In this document: piece after piece, positions 17,447 to 27,236 of the stretch | Position numbering within the stretch: the first letter of the stretch is position 1 | Layout: each line of letters starts with the position of its first letter | NCBI GenBank assembly: GCA_020348445.1 | Contig: CP070751.1 | Coordinates: 896,138-951,315, forward strand | Direction of reading: 5' to 3' | DNA length: 55,178 nucleotides | Origin: Thermoplasmata archaeon | GTDB taxonomy: Archaea > Thermoplasmatota > Thermoplasmata > GCA-020350865 | The notes under the pieces: generated by a model | What the model was told of the DNA's origin: nothing | What the model saw: the letters and a program-made list of their open reading frames with translations, nothing else | Database searches by the model: none | Made by a program: the position numbers and the translations under genes

Positions 17447-19612
17447 ATGAAAGTAGCAATCATATACAATAAGGACATGACTGGAGTTATCAATCGCTTA
17501 GGTTTGCAGAACAAGGAAAGGTACAATCCAAAGACCGTCAAATTAGTGGCTGAGGCACTTGAGAAGGGGGGTCATAACGTTCGTGTTATTGACGGGAACA
17601 TGCACGTTATCGAAAGTTTGCAGGAATTTATGTCAAGAGTGGTTGAAGGTGAACGATTGGGCATGGTTTTCAATATGGCATATGGCATTCAGGGTGAAAG
17701 CAGATACACACATCTTCCGGCCATGCTTGAAATGCTGGGTATACCTTATGTTGGCTCAGATCCTGAGGGCCATGCATTGGCATTAGATAAGGTAATTGCC
17801 AAGATAATAATGCAACAAAACGAGATACCAACTCCAAAGTTCTGGGTGTTTTCCACCGGAGATGAGGATATGGAATCTGTGGAATATCCGGTTGTTGTCA
17901 AACCGAAAATGGAGGCAGTATCCTACGGTTTGGAAATAGTTAATTGTGAAGCGGACCTACGTAAGGCAGTAAAATATACGGTAGCTGAGTTTCAGCAACA
18001 AGCCCTGGTTGAGCAGTTTATCAGAGGCAGAGAATTCATAGTAGGCTTGCTTGGCAATAGCGAACCCGAGGCCTTTCCCGTTTTGGAAATCGACCTAGGT
18101 GGCGATCCTGATGCATTCCAAAGTGCCATGGACAAGCTAAAAGAACCTAGGGAGAAAATCTGTCCAGCAAATATTTCGCAAAAACTTTCTGATGAAATGA
18201 TAAAACTCAGCAAGGAAGCCTTCAGGATTCTTCACCTTAAGGATTTTGCTAGGGTGGATATTCGTATTGATGAGAATGAAAACATATTCATACTTGAGAT
18301 AAACTCAATGGCCAGTCTTGGAAAAACAGGTTCCTATGTTTATGCAGCTTCAAAAGCTGGATACGATTATACTAGGTTAATAAATAAGATCCTCGATATT
18401 GCAGCAGTTAGATACTTTTCTGAGGATTTTGCATTTACCCTTGAGAATAATGTACCCAAGAAAAAGAAACTCCCTGTATTTGTTCGTGTCCGTACTTTTA
18501 TACGAAGCAAACAAGAAAATGTGGAAAAAATGCTGACTAAAATGGTCAATATAAATACATATGTACGAAATGTAGATGGAGTAAACGAACTGGGCCTGTT
18601 TATGTCCAAGCAATTGAAACCCATGGGATTTGAATATAGATCCATTCCCCAAGCAGAAGTGGGTAACATTCTTTTTTTCAGCAATACAGAGGAAGATAAA
18701 TATGATGTTCTATTTCTTTCACATCTGGATAACTCGATACCATTTAAAAGGCATGTACATTTCAACCAAAAGGGTCATAAACTTTATGGGACGGGAATTT
18801 GGGACAACAAAGGCGGTATGGCAATTCTGATTGCAGCCCTTCGTGCACTGCGGTTCGTGAGGATTTTACGCACAATGAAAATCGGGATCTTGCTGACCAC
18901 TGACGAAAATCTTCAAGGTAGGATAAGCAGTAAGACCATCAAAGAGATTTCAAGCCGCGCAGAAATCGTTTTAGGTTTAAGTGGCTCGCAAATAGATAGT
19001 TCATTGATAACTTCACGCTCGGGCGCAGCCGTTTACAACTGCCAGATGAACCTTGTCAATGCAAAAGATGCAATAGATGTAGCCAAGGCCAATTCGAAAT
19101 TCACGCGTCTTCTTTCAAAGCTAGCGAAACTTTCAGATAAAGAGGATGGAGTGATTGTGAGTCCAAGGGAGGTAAAAATCAACTCGAACATTTCTAATTT
19201 ATTTTCCCATGGTGAAGCGATTTTAAGTGTAAGGTTCAATGAACCCAAACAGGCGGAGATATACGACAATAAGATCCATTCCCTGGTAAAAAAAGTAAAA
19301 GGTGATAAAATTCAGGTGCAGATCAGTGGAGAAACTCGCAGGAATCCCATGGTGAAAAATGAAGAGAGTATAAGGATTTTCAAGAAGGTCAAAGATGTAG
19401 CTGATAAAATAGATATCAGGATATTAGATGAGCACAGGTGGAGCTCTGCAAATATTTGTTTTGTGGATTCCAAAAAACCCAAAATCGATGGTCTGGGTCC
19501 CCCTGGTGATGTATCAAAGGAGAATGAGGAATATATACTGCAGCATAGTCTGCTGGATAGGGCAACTTTGCTTGCACTCCTTTTAATAAAATTGAAAAAG
19601 GAAGATGAATGA
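17447..19612 (+). CDS. Fusion of D-Ala-D-Ala ligase-like ATP-grasp enzyme with M20 peptidase-like domain
   Basis: A 721-residue two-domain protein. Residues 1-310 resemble D-Ala-D-Ala ligase-type ATP-grasp enzymes: MVFNMAYGIQGE, YPVVVKPKMEAVSYGLEIV, ALVEQFIRGREFIVG and ILEINSMASLG (metal-binding E-x-N). Residues 370-715 resemble M20 zinc peptidases: SHLDNS (H-x-D), YGTGIWDNKGG (bridging Asp) and TTDENLQG. The last zinc-ligand region reads GPPGDVSKENEEY, where a His is usually expected. Carboxylate-amine ligation and amide hydrolysis in one chain suggests making, editing or scavenging a small peptide or amide. With arginine decarboxylase upstream and a gamma-glutamyltransferase downstream (four-base overlap), an amidated polyamine or gamma-peptide substrate is an appealing but unproved idea. 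A peptidoglycan role is unlikely in an archaeon. Confidence 0.75.
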   Translation: MKVAIIYNKDMTGVINRLGLQNKERYNPKTVKLVAEALEKGGHNVRVIDGNMHVIESLQEFMSRVVEGERLGMVFNMAYGIQGESRYTHLPAMLEMLGIPYVGSDPEGHALALDKVIAKIIMQQNEIPTPKFWVFSTGDEDMESVEYPVVVKPKMEAVSYGLEIVNCEADLRKAVKYTVAEFQQQALVEQFIRGREFIVGLLGNSEPEAFPVLEIDLGGDPDAFQSAMDKLKEPREKICPANISQKLSDEMIKLSKEAFRILHLKDFARVDIRIDENENIFILEINSMASLGKTGSYVYAASKAGYDYTRLINKILDIAAVRYFSEDFAFTLENNVPKKKKLPVFVRVRTFIRSKQENVEKMLTKMVNINTYVRNVDGVNELGLFMSKQLKPMGFEYRSIPQAEVGNILFFSNTEEDKYDVLFLSHLDNSIPFKRHVHFNQKGHKLYGTGIWDNKGGMAILIAALRALRFVRILRTMKIGILLTTDENLQGRISSKTIKEISSRAEIVLGLSGSQIDSSLITSRSGAAVYNCQMNLVNAKDAIDVAKANSKFTRLLSKLAKLSDKEDGVIVSPREVKINSNISNLFSHGEAILSVRFNEPKQAEIYDNKIHSLVKKVKGDKIQVQISGETRRNPMVKNEESIRIFKKVKDVADKIDIRILDEHRWSSANICFVDSKKPKIDGLGPPGDVSKENEEYILQHSLLDRATLLALLLIKLKKEDE

Positions 19613-21240
19613 TGGATATAGAAAAAATTGAATCGAAATTCAAGTCCACGAAGGACGGAAAGTGTGCAGAATCCCCAAATGGTATGATCTCAACAGCCTT
19701 TCCTAATGCTACAGATGCAGGAATCGAAATATTGATGAAAGGCGGCAATGCTGTGGATGCTGCTTGTGCTTCTGCTTTGGCACTCGGGGTTTGCGAACCC
19801 CAGGCAAGTGGTCTTGGCGGGCAGACGATGATGTTGATATTCACGGGTAAAAAGGTAAAAGCCATAGACGGATCCTCCAGGGCACCTTCACTGGCACATT
19901 CAAAGGCTATTTACAAAGGGGACCGATCAATTGGTTATAGAGCGACTACTGTGCCTAGCACACCAGCTACCTTATGGTACGTCCATAACCGATATGGCCG
20001 TCTAAAATGGCAAGAGATATTAAATCCCGCAATAAGAATCGCCGATGAGGGATACCCCATAACCGAATTGCAAAGACGGCTTCAAAAACGCGAAATTAAG
20101 GAATTTAAAAAAATCGAATCAAGATCCGGTGCAAAATATTTTTTAAAAAATGGAAAACCATACAAAGTAGGCGATATCTTCAAACAGCCTGAACTTGCTT
20201 CTCTTTTGAGGCGACTGGCAGAAAAAGGTGTAAAGGAATTCTATCAGGGAAAAGTAGCAAAACAAATTGATGCAGATATGCGGGAAAATGGTGGATTGCT
20301 TAGGTATGATGATTTATCATTAATTCCGTGGCCCATTGTGCGCCGCCCTTTAAAGCGCGAATTCAGAGGACTGATAATCCATACAATGCCTCCGCCAGGA
20401 GCTGGAAGAACACTACTTTTTACCCTGCTCATGCTGGATGAATTACCCCCAAAAATATTTATAAAGGATAAAAATAAACAATGCTACCTCCTAGCTAAGG
20501 TGTTCAGAAAGGCATTTTTGGAAAGAGAAGACAGGCCCTTTGACCCCAATTTCTATCCGCAGCTTTCTGAAAAACAAATGTTGAATAAAAAATATGCAAG
20601 ACAATGCATATCAGACATTCTTGCAAAAGTTGATAAAACAATACTTCCAACATTAGTTACTGACGACGAGCTCAGGGGTGAAACAACACATCTTTCGGTT
20701 ATTGACAGCGAAGGTATGGCTGTGAGCTTGACCCAATCCATTGAAAAAGTATATGGCTCGAAAGCAGCAGCGGAAGGCCTGGGATTTCTTTATAATAATT
20801 ACTTAATAGACTTTGAGTACAATATGGTCTCGCATCCATTTTATCTTAGGCCAAATGCGGTTCCTTGGGCCACCGTTGCTCCCTCTTTGATCTTTAATGA
20901 AGAAAAGTTATGGATGGCTGTGGGAAGTCCTGGCAGTGAACGTATATTCTCAACTATTGCACAATTCCTGATTAATATAATTGATAAAAATATGTCAATG
21001 GATAAAGCCATGCTGGAACCACGGATGCATTGCTCTTTAGGCGGGCTGGTTAGTCTTGAAGTAGAGCGTTTTCCAGGTTCTCTTATTGGATTTCTCGAAG
21101 ATAAAGGATATAGAATAGATGCAAGGGAACCATATTCATTTTACCTCGGGGCAATCCATGCAGTAATTAAAAAACATGATGGTTCTGGTTTTCAGGGAGT
21201 TGCCGAAGTAAGGAGGGATGGTACGGCAGGAGGATATTAG
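19609..21240 (+). CDS. Gamma-glutamyltransferase-like protein (Ntn hydrolase)
   Basis: A 543-residue protein of normal length for the GGT family. Hallmarks are GGNAVDAACASALALGVCEPQ near the N-terminus, GLGGQ, MPPPGAGRTLLF, and the autoprocessing site GETTHLSVIDSEG with the candidate nucleophile Thr359, followed by SLTQSIEKVYGS. Cleavage before Thr359 would give the two-chain enzyme. There is no signal peptide, so unlike bacterial GGT it should act in the cytosol. It overlaps the ATP-grasp/M20 gene by four bases (ATGA). Family members hydrolyse or transfer gamma-glutamyl groups or act on cephalosporin-like amides; the substrate here is unknown. An ATG at 19612 is an equally possible start. 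Confidence 0.88.
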   Translation: MMDIEKIESKFKSTKDGKCAESPNGMISTAFPNATDAGIEILMKGGNAVDAACASALALGVCEPQASGLGGQTMMLIFTGKKVKAIDGSSRAPSLAHSKAIYKGDRSIGYRATTVPSTPATLWYVHNRYGRLKWQEILNPAIRIADEGYPITELQRRLQKREIKEFKKIESRSGAKYFLKNGKPYKVGDIFKQPELASLLRRLAEKGVKEFYQGKVAKQIDADMRENGGLLRYDDLSLIPWPIVRRPLKREFRGLIIHTMPPPGAGRTLLFTLLMLDELPPKIFIKDKNKQCYLLAKVFRKAFLEREDRPFDPNFYPQLSEKQMLNKKYARQCISDILAKVDKTILPTLVTDDELRGETTHLSVIDSEGMAVSLTQSIEKVYGSKAAAEGLGFLYNNYLIDFEYNMVSHPFYLRPNAVPWATVAPSLIFNEEKLWMAVGSPGSERIFSTIAQFLINIIDKNMSMDKAMLEPRMHCSLGGLVSLEVERFPGSLIGFLEDKGYRIDAREPYSFYLGAIHAVIKKHDGSGFQGVAEVRRDGTAGGY

Positions 21241-21277
21241 TCAATTGCAATTCCTGTAATATGTTGTTGTGGACCTT

Positions 21278-22330
21278 TTACAATCCCTCCAATCCAACTC
21301 CTTTCACCCTAACCTCGGAAAGTCCATCCTTCTTTCTAATATCGAATTTCACTTTCAGGAACCTCTCAATAAGCCACATATTGGTTTTTGCGTGATTGGA
21401 AAGCTCCCTTGTCAGAAATACGCTCTCGCCCTCGGCCAAAGCCATATAAGGTAAAAACTGATCTGCTGCGTGTACATCCAGTGTGGCATTGGAATTTATT
21501 TCTGTTTGTAATTTTTCCACGGCATTCTGACTCACCATTTCAGCAGGAATACCTTTTTCTCCTAGGCAATTAGTACCTAATACAGTGTTCTCGTAATTTG
21601 CCCAAATTACTATTCCAGTTCCCACACCGCATGCAGGATCTTTGCCCTGGGGATAATGCTCCTCTGATATCTTCACATCATCAAAGCCCATTAACAGCAA
21701 GGAGGCAGTATGCTTCATCCTGTTGGTGATGCGATTTGGTAGATTGGACACATGGGCGATTCCTTTGACATTTTCTAACGCCCCCTTTTCCCTAAGAGTC
21801 AGGGGAAGGAGTTTCTTTGCAGGCTTGATTCTTGCAATGATCTCCCCTCCCCCTTTGGGATAATGCCCCCTTCTTCCAACCACCACATTTACCTCTCCCC
21901 CCATCTTGTGCAAAAGCGGAGCAAAGACAAATCTGAGGTAGTCTATAGGCGGTGACCATTTAACATCCGTGCCTCCTGTAATGGTAAACTCGGTTTTATG
22001 GTTGGCAAATAAACTGGGCAGAAGACAAGCTGAGAGCACCAACGTAGTGCTGCCTGCTGTAAGGATATCAAAGTGGAATTTTCCTCCCTTGATTTTATTG
22101 GGGTAAAAAAATATCTCTCGGGAACCTTTTGCCAATCCCGTAACTCCTGCATTACAGAGCTTTGAAACAGATTTAATTGCAGTAACGTGCTGGTTGCTTA
22201 AGCCCGGATTTGGTCTTTGTGCTCTTATATTTGTGATACGAGCAGGCTTCTGCGTAAGAGATGATAGGGAAATCGCAGTGCGGAGGATCTGTCCTCCCCC
22301 CTCCCCATGGGAACCATCGATTTCGATCAT
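21278..22330 (-). CDS. rtcA: RNA 3'-terminal phosphate cyclase RtcA
   Basis: A 350-residue ATP-dependent enzyme that converts RNA 3'-phosphates to 2',3'-cyclic phosphates. The family signatures IDGSHGEGGGQILRTA and GRRGHYPKGGGEI are present, as is DVHAADQFLPYMALAEG, which contains the His expected to be adenylylated. Cyclic ends are substrates for RtcB, encoded at 4113-5594. The gene is convergent with the GGT gene (37 bases between stops) and lies downstream of the giant protease gene on the same strand. Confidence 0.95.
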   Translation of the reverse strand: MIEIDGSHGEGGGQILRTAISLSSLTQKPARITNIRAQRPNPGLSNQHVTAIKSVSKLCNAGVTGLAKGSREIFFYPNKIKGGKFHFDILTAGSTTLVLSACLLPSLFANHKTEFTITGGTDVKWSPPIDYLRFVFAPLLHKMGGEVNVVVGRRGHYPKGGGEIIARIKPAKKLLPLTLREKGALENVKGIAHVSNLPNRITNRMKHTASLLLMGFDDVKISEEHYPQGKDPACGVGTGIVIWANYENTVLGTNCLGEKGIPAEMVSQNAVEKLQTEINSNATLDVHAADQFLPYMALAEGESVFLTRELSNHAKTNMWLIERFLKVKFDIRKKDGLSEVRVKGVGLEGL

Positions 22331-22400
22331 CGTACCGGAATGTACAAAAGGTTTAATGTTTTTTACGCATGGTCAATTCATAAGTACCCGAAGGATTATT

Positions 22401-25400
22401 TCATTGTTGTCGGAAAAATCCAGTTTGGTTGTAGCCGCTAGATTCCTGATATTCACTTGGCTGATATAATGGAACCACCATAGCTTGTTCGTTTTGCGGT
22501 CTGCGGGATTTTGAAGCAAAATAGACAATAGTAAAAACCACAATTGCCAGAATCGGGATTAGGAGCAGTAGAAGCCAAAAGGCGGTCTCTTCCCCTCCAT
22601 CATCCGAGCCTGCAGAGTCGTCGGGACCGTCAGAACCGTCGGAGCCATCTGAACCATCCGAGCCATCCCCACCATCAGAGGGATCTGATCCATCTTGACC
22701 GTCAGAGCCATCTGAGCCATCACCTCCGCTTGGAGAATTTACAGTGAGCACAACATCAGCCCCTAAAAATCCTCCATCATATGTGATGACAATCTCAAGG
22801 GATTTATCCCCTGCATCCACATTCGAGGGGATCGTGGTTGAAAAGGAATATACATCATCACCTGCAAGCTCGTCACCAAAACTTCCGTCATCGTACATCA
22901 TTTGATAGGACGAACCTCCAATTGGTGTAAGGTCGATTACAACGGACTGGATTGCATCTTCGGGATCATCAATCTCAACTGAAAATATTACTTCAGTCGA
23001 GTCCCCACTCGTTATTGTGTTTGGGGTGACGCTTACACCCAAAATCGTCGGAGCTATGGGTTCATTATTTATGGTCACGAAGATCTCATGGCTTGCTGTA
23101 TTACCTGCAAAATCCCTTGCTATGACTTTAATGGAGTATTGATCATCAGGATAATGCCCTGATTCTGTATCCCATTCCCACGAGTAACCATGGGAATCGT
23201 CCGTGAATTTATGTATATCATCAATGTAGAACTCCACCTGTGATATACCTTGGTTATCTGTGGCATAAACCTCGATGAGAACTGATCCTTTTACTGTAAC
23301 TCCATCCTCAGGAGATGTAATCTCCGCTTCAGGCGGTTCATAATCGGGGGGTGCTTCTGTAGTAAAGGTTCCCTCCTGGCTTGTTACCGTGTTGCCGATC
23401 TCATCACTGGATTCAACTTTGAAAAAATATGTGGTTGATGGCATAAGGTCAGTTAAAACCATGGTGTGTAGCGTTATATACGAGTCATCGCTTTTTGATA
23501 AAATATCACTTGAGCCTTCTATCCAGTATTCAACTAGACTATCACTGGAATCGTCTGTTTCCCACTGGATTGTGGCCTCAGAATAGGTCAGTTCAGTAAC
23601 TGTTGGACCAGTGATTATTGAAGGGGATGTATTATCAACGATAATGGTTAAGATACCAACGTTCGAGTACAGATCATCGTTATCCTGGGCTCGGACAGAT
23701 ATGGTGTGGCTTCCATCAGGTTCATCTGTTGTATCCCAATAATAGGTCCAGGTGGACCAATCTCCAAGGCTCGAGGTGTCCACTGCCTCCAGCCATACTC
23801 CCTCATCGATTTGAATCTCGACCTTGTGGATATCCCCATCCGAATCCGAGGCTGTGCCAGATAAAGCCACAATGCCATTTAAAAGCGTCCCGTCATTCGG
23901 AGTGAGGATCGCAATTTCGGGCGGGCTTTGAACGAATAGCGAAATCTCGGTAATTCCGCTTTTACCCACACTGTCAGTGACTTCAAGGGTTATGATATGC
24001 TCTCCCAAAGGCAATGTGGCAAAAAAGGACTCCGTATTTCCGATCTCGCCACTTTTATCAGAACTCCAAAGATATGTAAGATCATCACCATCTGGATCAT
24101 AACTGGACGACCCGTCAAAATAGATCTGTTGAGAAGGTGCGTGTATGCTGTTGTCTAAAGGTGAGTCTATTAGGGCGATGGGCCTTTCATTGATAAGCCA
24201 TCTTATAATGTTCTCGCCAAATATTTTGTTGTCATTTTCATGAATAAATTCGCTGTTGAGGCACTCCTCATCTGCAATGGCAACCACCTTTCCAAATCCA
24301 TATTCGGATGCGGCCACCACCACTCGGGTGTAGGCGATGCCATCGTAAGTGTACGCGATCTCTTCAGCTGGAGCAGAAGCGGTAAGGGGTAGTTGATGGG
24401 AGCCGAAGTGCAGTGAATCCACATTTTCTGTTATTTCATGCTCGTTGATAGAGTTGGTGTCGCCCATAAAAAGGACCAAATATGGAGATCCCCAACTTAT
24501 ACCGGAATAATCTGTGAGATCATTGTAGATTCCTTGATCAGCTTCACCGATTACAAGAAGTCCGCCACTTGCATCCACGAAGTTCTGGATTGCGGTGACT
24601 TCCTGTGAGGTGTAGGCTTCGGTGGGCCATGCTGTGATGAAAACATCATAATTCACAAGAAGCTCAGGTGTTATGGATTGGGTCGTGTAAAAGACCCTGT
24701 ACTTTTCGGGAACCATCTCTTCTATGTAATTGTAATATATACCATGACGCCAATCGGTGCCGTGGCCGTCATCAACCAAAATCCTACCCACCACAAGTGA
24801 AGCATCAATTTTCACATCCCTTTTATTATCCTCATATGATGTTTCTTGGGAAAGTGGCTCAACGTACACAGATACGTTGTAGCTTCTTGCCATTGTGGGT
24901 ATCCAAACAAAATCCGCTTCTTTTATCTCACCAATATCAATGGAATCAATGGTAAGAGAGTCAATCAATCCGTTATCTACATAGAACTTTACCTTGACAT
25001 TGGCCTCGTCAGAGGTTCCTATGTTCATTATCGTTGCATTTACCCGCACACTTTCTCCAGTATCCACAAATCTTGGATACTGCAGAGTCTGCACCCTAAG
25101 ATCATGCTCGTGTTTGACAACACCCGATGTAACTAAGGCAAAGCTTTGATCAAACTCGGGGGTTGCTAAATTACCGTCCATGGGAACGTTTTCCGCTGAA
25201 ACCTCTATCGTCCATTCACCTGAAATTGGATCTTCTATGAACACGTTCTCTACATTATTTGTATGATCAGCCCATCCCCCGGTAAAGGACCATTTTCCAC
25301 CATCCAATCCATAATTGCCAAATATGACCTCACCGTTTGGGTCGATGACCCTAAGATTAAGATCATTTATCAGATGCATGGACGAGGATGTCGTCCCAGG

Positions 25401-27029
25401 AACATCGGTCCAAACAAGGGAGATTTTCAATGGTGTATCGCCGGTAGGGGTGATTTTATATATTACAGTGTCTCCTGTTCTCAGTGCATTATTTTCGTTG
25501 TCAATGAAGTGGTTTTCCCCTATATCATACACATAGCCTACATCCACAAGTCCCCATCCCTGTGCATACCTGTCTGCCTGTGAGAAATCGTACTGGTATG
25601 CATCGGCTATGATTATTGCCTTCACAGTGGAGGGATGGGGTATAATTTCCTGGGGATTGTTGCCAAAATGATTTTTCATGTACATCTCGTATATCAATCC
25701 CACGGCACCAGCAGCAACGGGAGTTGCACCGCTGGTTCCTCCAAACGAGCTTGTGTATCCGTCACCTGATGTGGTGGTGTAAATTGAATCGTATGGTCCA
25801 CAGACATCGGGCTTGATCCTACCATCCGCAGTGGGTCCCTTGTTACCCTGACCTCCCGTGTGCTCGTCATCTGATCTGTCCGTATTATCGTAATGGTTTA
25901 CGCCACCCACCGAGATTACGTTTTTGGCTGCGGCATCTCTTGCTATGGATTCATCCCCTCCTTGATTACCTGTTGCCCATAATGTGGTTACATCATATTC
26001 AAATACAGATTCATCATTTTGTCTGGTAACTGATCCATATGTTCCATCTGTCGAGGTTGAACCCCAGCTGTTGCTCTGAAATAAGCCCCCCCAATTGTTG
26101 ACCATATTGGCAACAGATTGTTTTCGCCCCACACCCCAGTGGCAGAAAACACCTTCTGCACCTGGCAACATTCCCATTGCTCGCTCAGTTTCACCCTTTG
26201 CAAAGACGATACCAAAAGTGGAGGTCCCATGGGACTCTTCTTGTGGATTCCCATCCACGGCTAATAATTGCCCTTCAAATTCTGGGTGATTTTGATCTAT
26301 CCCATTGTCCTGAACCTCTCCCACAATACCTGTTCCCACAAATCCGTTCTCATGAAGCGGGGATTCCGCCCCTGTAAATACCCTGATGTTGTCCATAAAG
26401 GAAACAGGCGGTGAGTACTTGTCTATCCACTCCACCTCTGGAATGAACGCAATGTCCGCAATTTTAAGGGCATCGATTTCCACCACAAAATTAAAAGCTA
26501 TATTCTCCTCACGGATTATTCTTCCCCCAAAAGATGTGATTCTGTTTTTGACAAGCTTTTGGTTCTCAGGACCGTCATTCCCTCTGAAAACAATAACGTT
26601 CAATTGCACTTTCCCTGAGAGTGAGAAAAGTTCGGATTCGATCTTATAGGCGGGATGATATATGCCTGTCCATCTTATGAATGGGAGACTTTCGATTCGC
26701 TCTTTTACATCTTCCTCCATATGAAGGATATAGGTGTACTGGGGAACATAACCCAAAATATGGGCGCCGGATTCATGAATATCTTCCACCCACTGGGATT
26801 GAATTGGCCCCTTACACTGAACAAGGTAGTAATCATTTTCAATTGAATATCTCAAATGTCCGGGTATGTCTGGATTCGTTAATAATGGGTCGAATTCCGC
26901 AGCCTTGAGATGGATGGAAAGTGGTGTAAATCCATCTTCCGATACCTCCTCACCAATGGTTATTCCGACATTAGCCAGACAGGTAATAAGAAATAGTACA
27001 CTACATATAAATGTTATAGATTTTTTCAT
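22401..27029 (-). CDS. Giant secreted subtilisin-like (S8) protease with Ig/fibronectin-like domains and C-terminal membrane anchor
   Basis: A 1542-residue protein. The start is placed at the ATG at 27029 because MKKSITFICSVLFLITCL then forms a signal peptide; an in-frame start 14 codons earlier would bury it. The catalytic triad is visible as VQDNGIDQNHPEF (Asp), ESHGTSTFG (His) and GGTSGATPVAAG (Ser). A CARDB-like domain (about 640-735) follows, then a Rossmann/glutamine-amidotransferase-like region (YDVFITAWPTEAYTSQ), a PKD-like domain, several Ig-like and one fibronectin-III-like domain, a Ser-Asp-Gly linker, one transmembrane helix and a short basic tail. I infer an outward-facing, membrane-tethered protease for extracellular protein degradation or surface processing. 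Confidence 0.93.
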   Translation of the reverse strand: MKKSITFICSVLFLITCLANVGITIGEEVSEDGFTPLSIHLKAAEFDPLLTNPDIPGHLRYSIENDYYLVQCKGPIQSQWVEDIHESGAHILGYVPQYTYILHMEEDVKERIESLPFIRWTGIYHPAYKIESELFSLSGKVQLNVIVFRGNDGPENQKLVKNRITSFGGRIIREENIAFNFVVEIDALKIADIAFIPEVEWIDKYSPPVSFMDNIRVFTGAESPLHENGFVGTGIVGEVQDNGIDQNHPEFEGQLLAVDGNPQEESHGTSTFGIVFAKGETERAMGMLPGAEGVFCHWGVGRKQSVANMVNNWGGLFQSNSWGSTSTDGTYGSVTRQNDESVFEYDVTTLWATGNQGGDESIARDAAAKNVISVGGVNHYDNTDRSDDEHTGGQGNKGPTADGRIKPDVCGPYDSIYTTTSGDGYTSSFGGTSGATPVAAGAVGLIYEMYMKNHFGNNPQEIIPHPSTVKAIIIADAYQYDFSQADRYAQGWGLVDVGYVYDIGENHFIDNENNALRTGDTVIYKITPTGDTPLKISLVWTDVPGTTSSSMHLINDLNLRVIDPNGEVIFGNYGLDGGKWSFTGGWADHTNNVENVFIEDPISGEWTIEVSAENVPMDGNLATPEFDQSFALVTSGVVKHEHDLRVQTLQYPRFVDTGESVRVNATIMNIGTSDEANVKVKFYVDNGLIDSLTIDSIDIGEIKEADFVWIPTMARSYNVSVYVEPLSQETSYEDNKRDVKIDASLVVGRILVDDGHGTDWRHGIYYNYIEEMVPEKYRVFYTTQSITPELLVNYDVFITAWPTEAYTSQEVTAIQNFVDASGGLLVIGEADQGIYNDLTDYSGISWGSPYLVLFMGDTNSINEHEITENVDSLHFGSHQLPLTASAPAEEIAYTYDGIAYTRVVVAASEYGFGKVVAIADEECLNSEFIHENDNKIFGENIIRWLINERPIALIDSPLDNSIHAPSQQIYFDGSSSYDPDGDDLTYLWSSDKSGEIGNTESFFATLPLGEHIITLEVTDSVGKSGITEISLFVQSPPEIAILTPNDGTLLNGIVALSGTASDSDGDIHKVEIQIDEGVWLEAVDTSSLGDWSTWTYYWDTTDEPDGSHTISVRAQDNDDLYSNVGILTIIVDNTSPSIITGPTVTELTYSEATIQWETDDSSDSLVEYWIEGSSDILSKSDDSYITLHTMVLTDLMPSTTYFFKVESSDEIGNTVTSQEGTFTTEAPPDYEPPEAEITSPEDGVTVKGSVLIEVYATDNQGISQVEFYIDDIHKFTDDSHGYSWEWDTESGHYPDDQYSIKVIARDFAGNTASHEIFVTINNEPIAPTILGVSVTPNTITSGDSTEVIFSVEIDDPEDAIQSVVIDLTPIGGSSYQMMYDDGSFGDELAGDDVYSFSTTIPSNVDAGDKSLEIVITYDGGFLGADVVLTVNSPSGGDGSDGSDGQDGSDPSDGGDGSDGSDGSDGSDGPDDSAGSDDGGEETAFWLLLLLIPILAIVVFTIVYFASKSRRPQNEQAMVVPLYQPSEYQESSGYNQTGFFRQQ
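22600..22733 (-). repeat. Ser-Asp-Gly low-complexity linker repeat
   Basis: A run of G-S-D and D-G-S-D type codons encodes a flexible acidic spacer between the last Ig-like domain and the membrane helix of the S8 protease. The DNA repeats of CCATCTGA/CCATCCGA type make the tract prone to length change. Confidence 0.7.
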
Positions 27030-27236
27030 AATATAACGCCGCCCTGCATTATATGGGTAATAATTGACCAAGTGGTATTTAAACTTGATTGATAAACAAT
27101 AACACGGAATTTACTGATTTATGCATCTCCAACTGAATAACGCACTGTTTTACCCAAACAAAAACTTCATAACCCTTAAAATCAATATCCCTGGTGTACC
27201 TTTTTCTAAAAAGGATGGGAAAAAGGATGGGATGAC

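Noticed and set aside
17447..18400. Peptidoglycan D-Ala-D-Ala ligase
   Set aside because: The fold resembles it, but the fusion to an M20 domain, the polyamine operon context and the archaeal setting argue against cell-wall synthesis.
22600..22733. CRISPR-like or satellite array
   Set aside because: The short repeats are in-frame Ser-Asp-Gly codons of the protease linker, with no spacers.
27030..27071. Start of the S8 protease 14 codons upstream of MKKSITF
   Set aside because: It would place polar residues before an otherwise perfect signal peptide.
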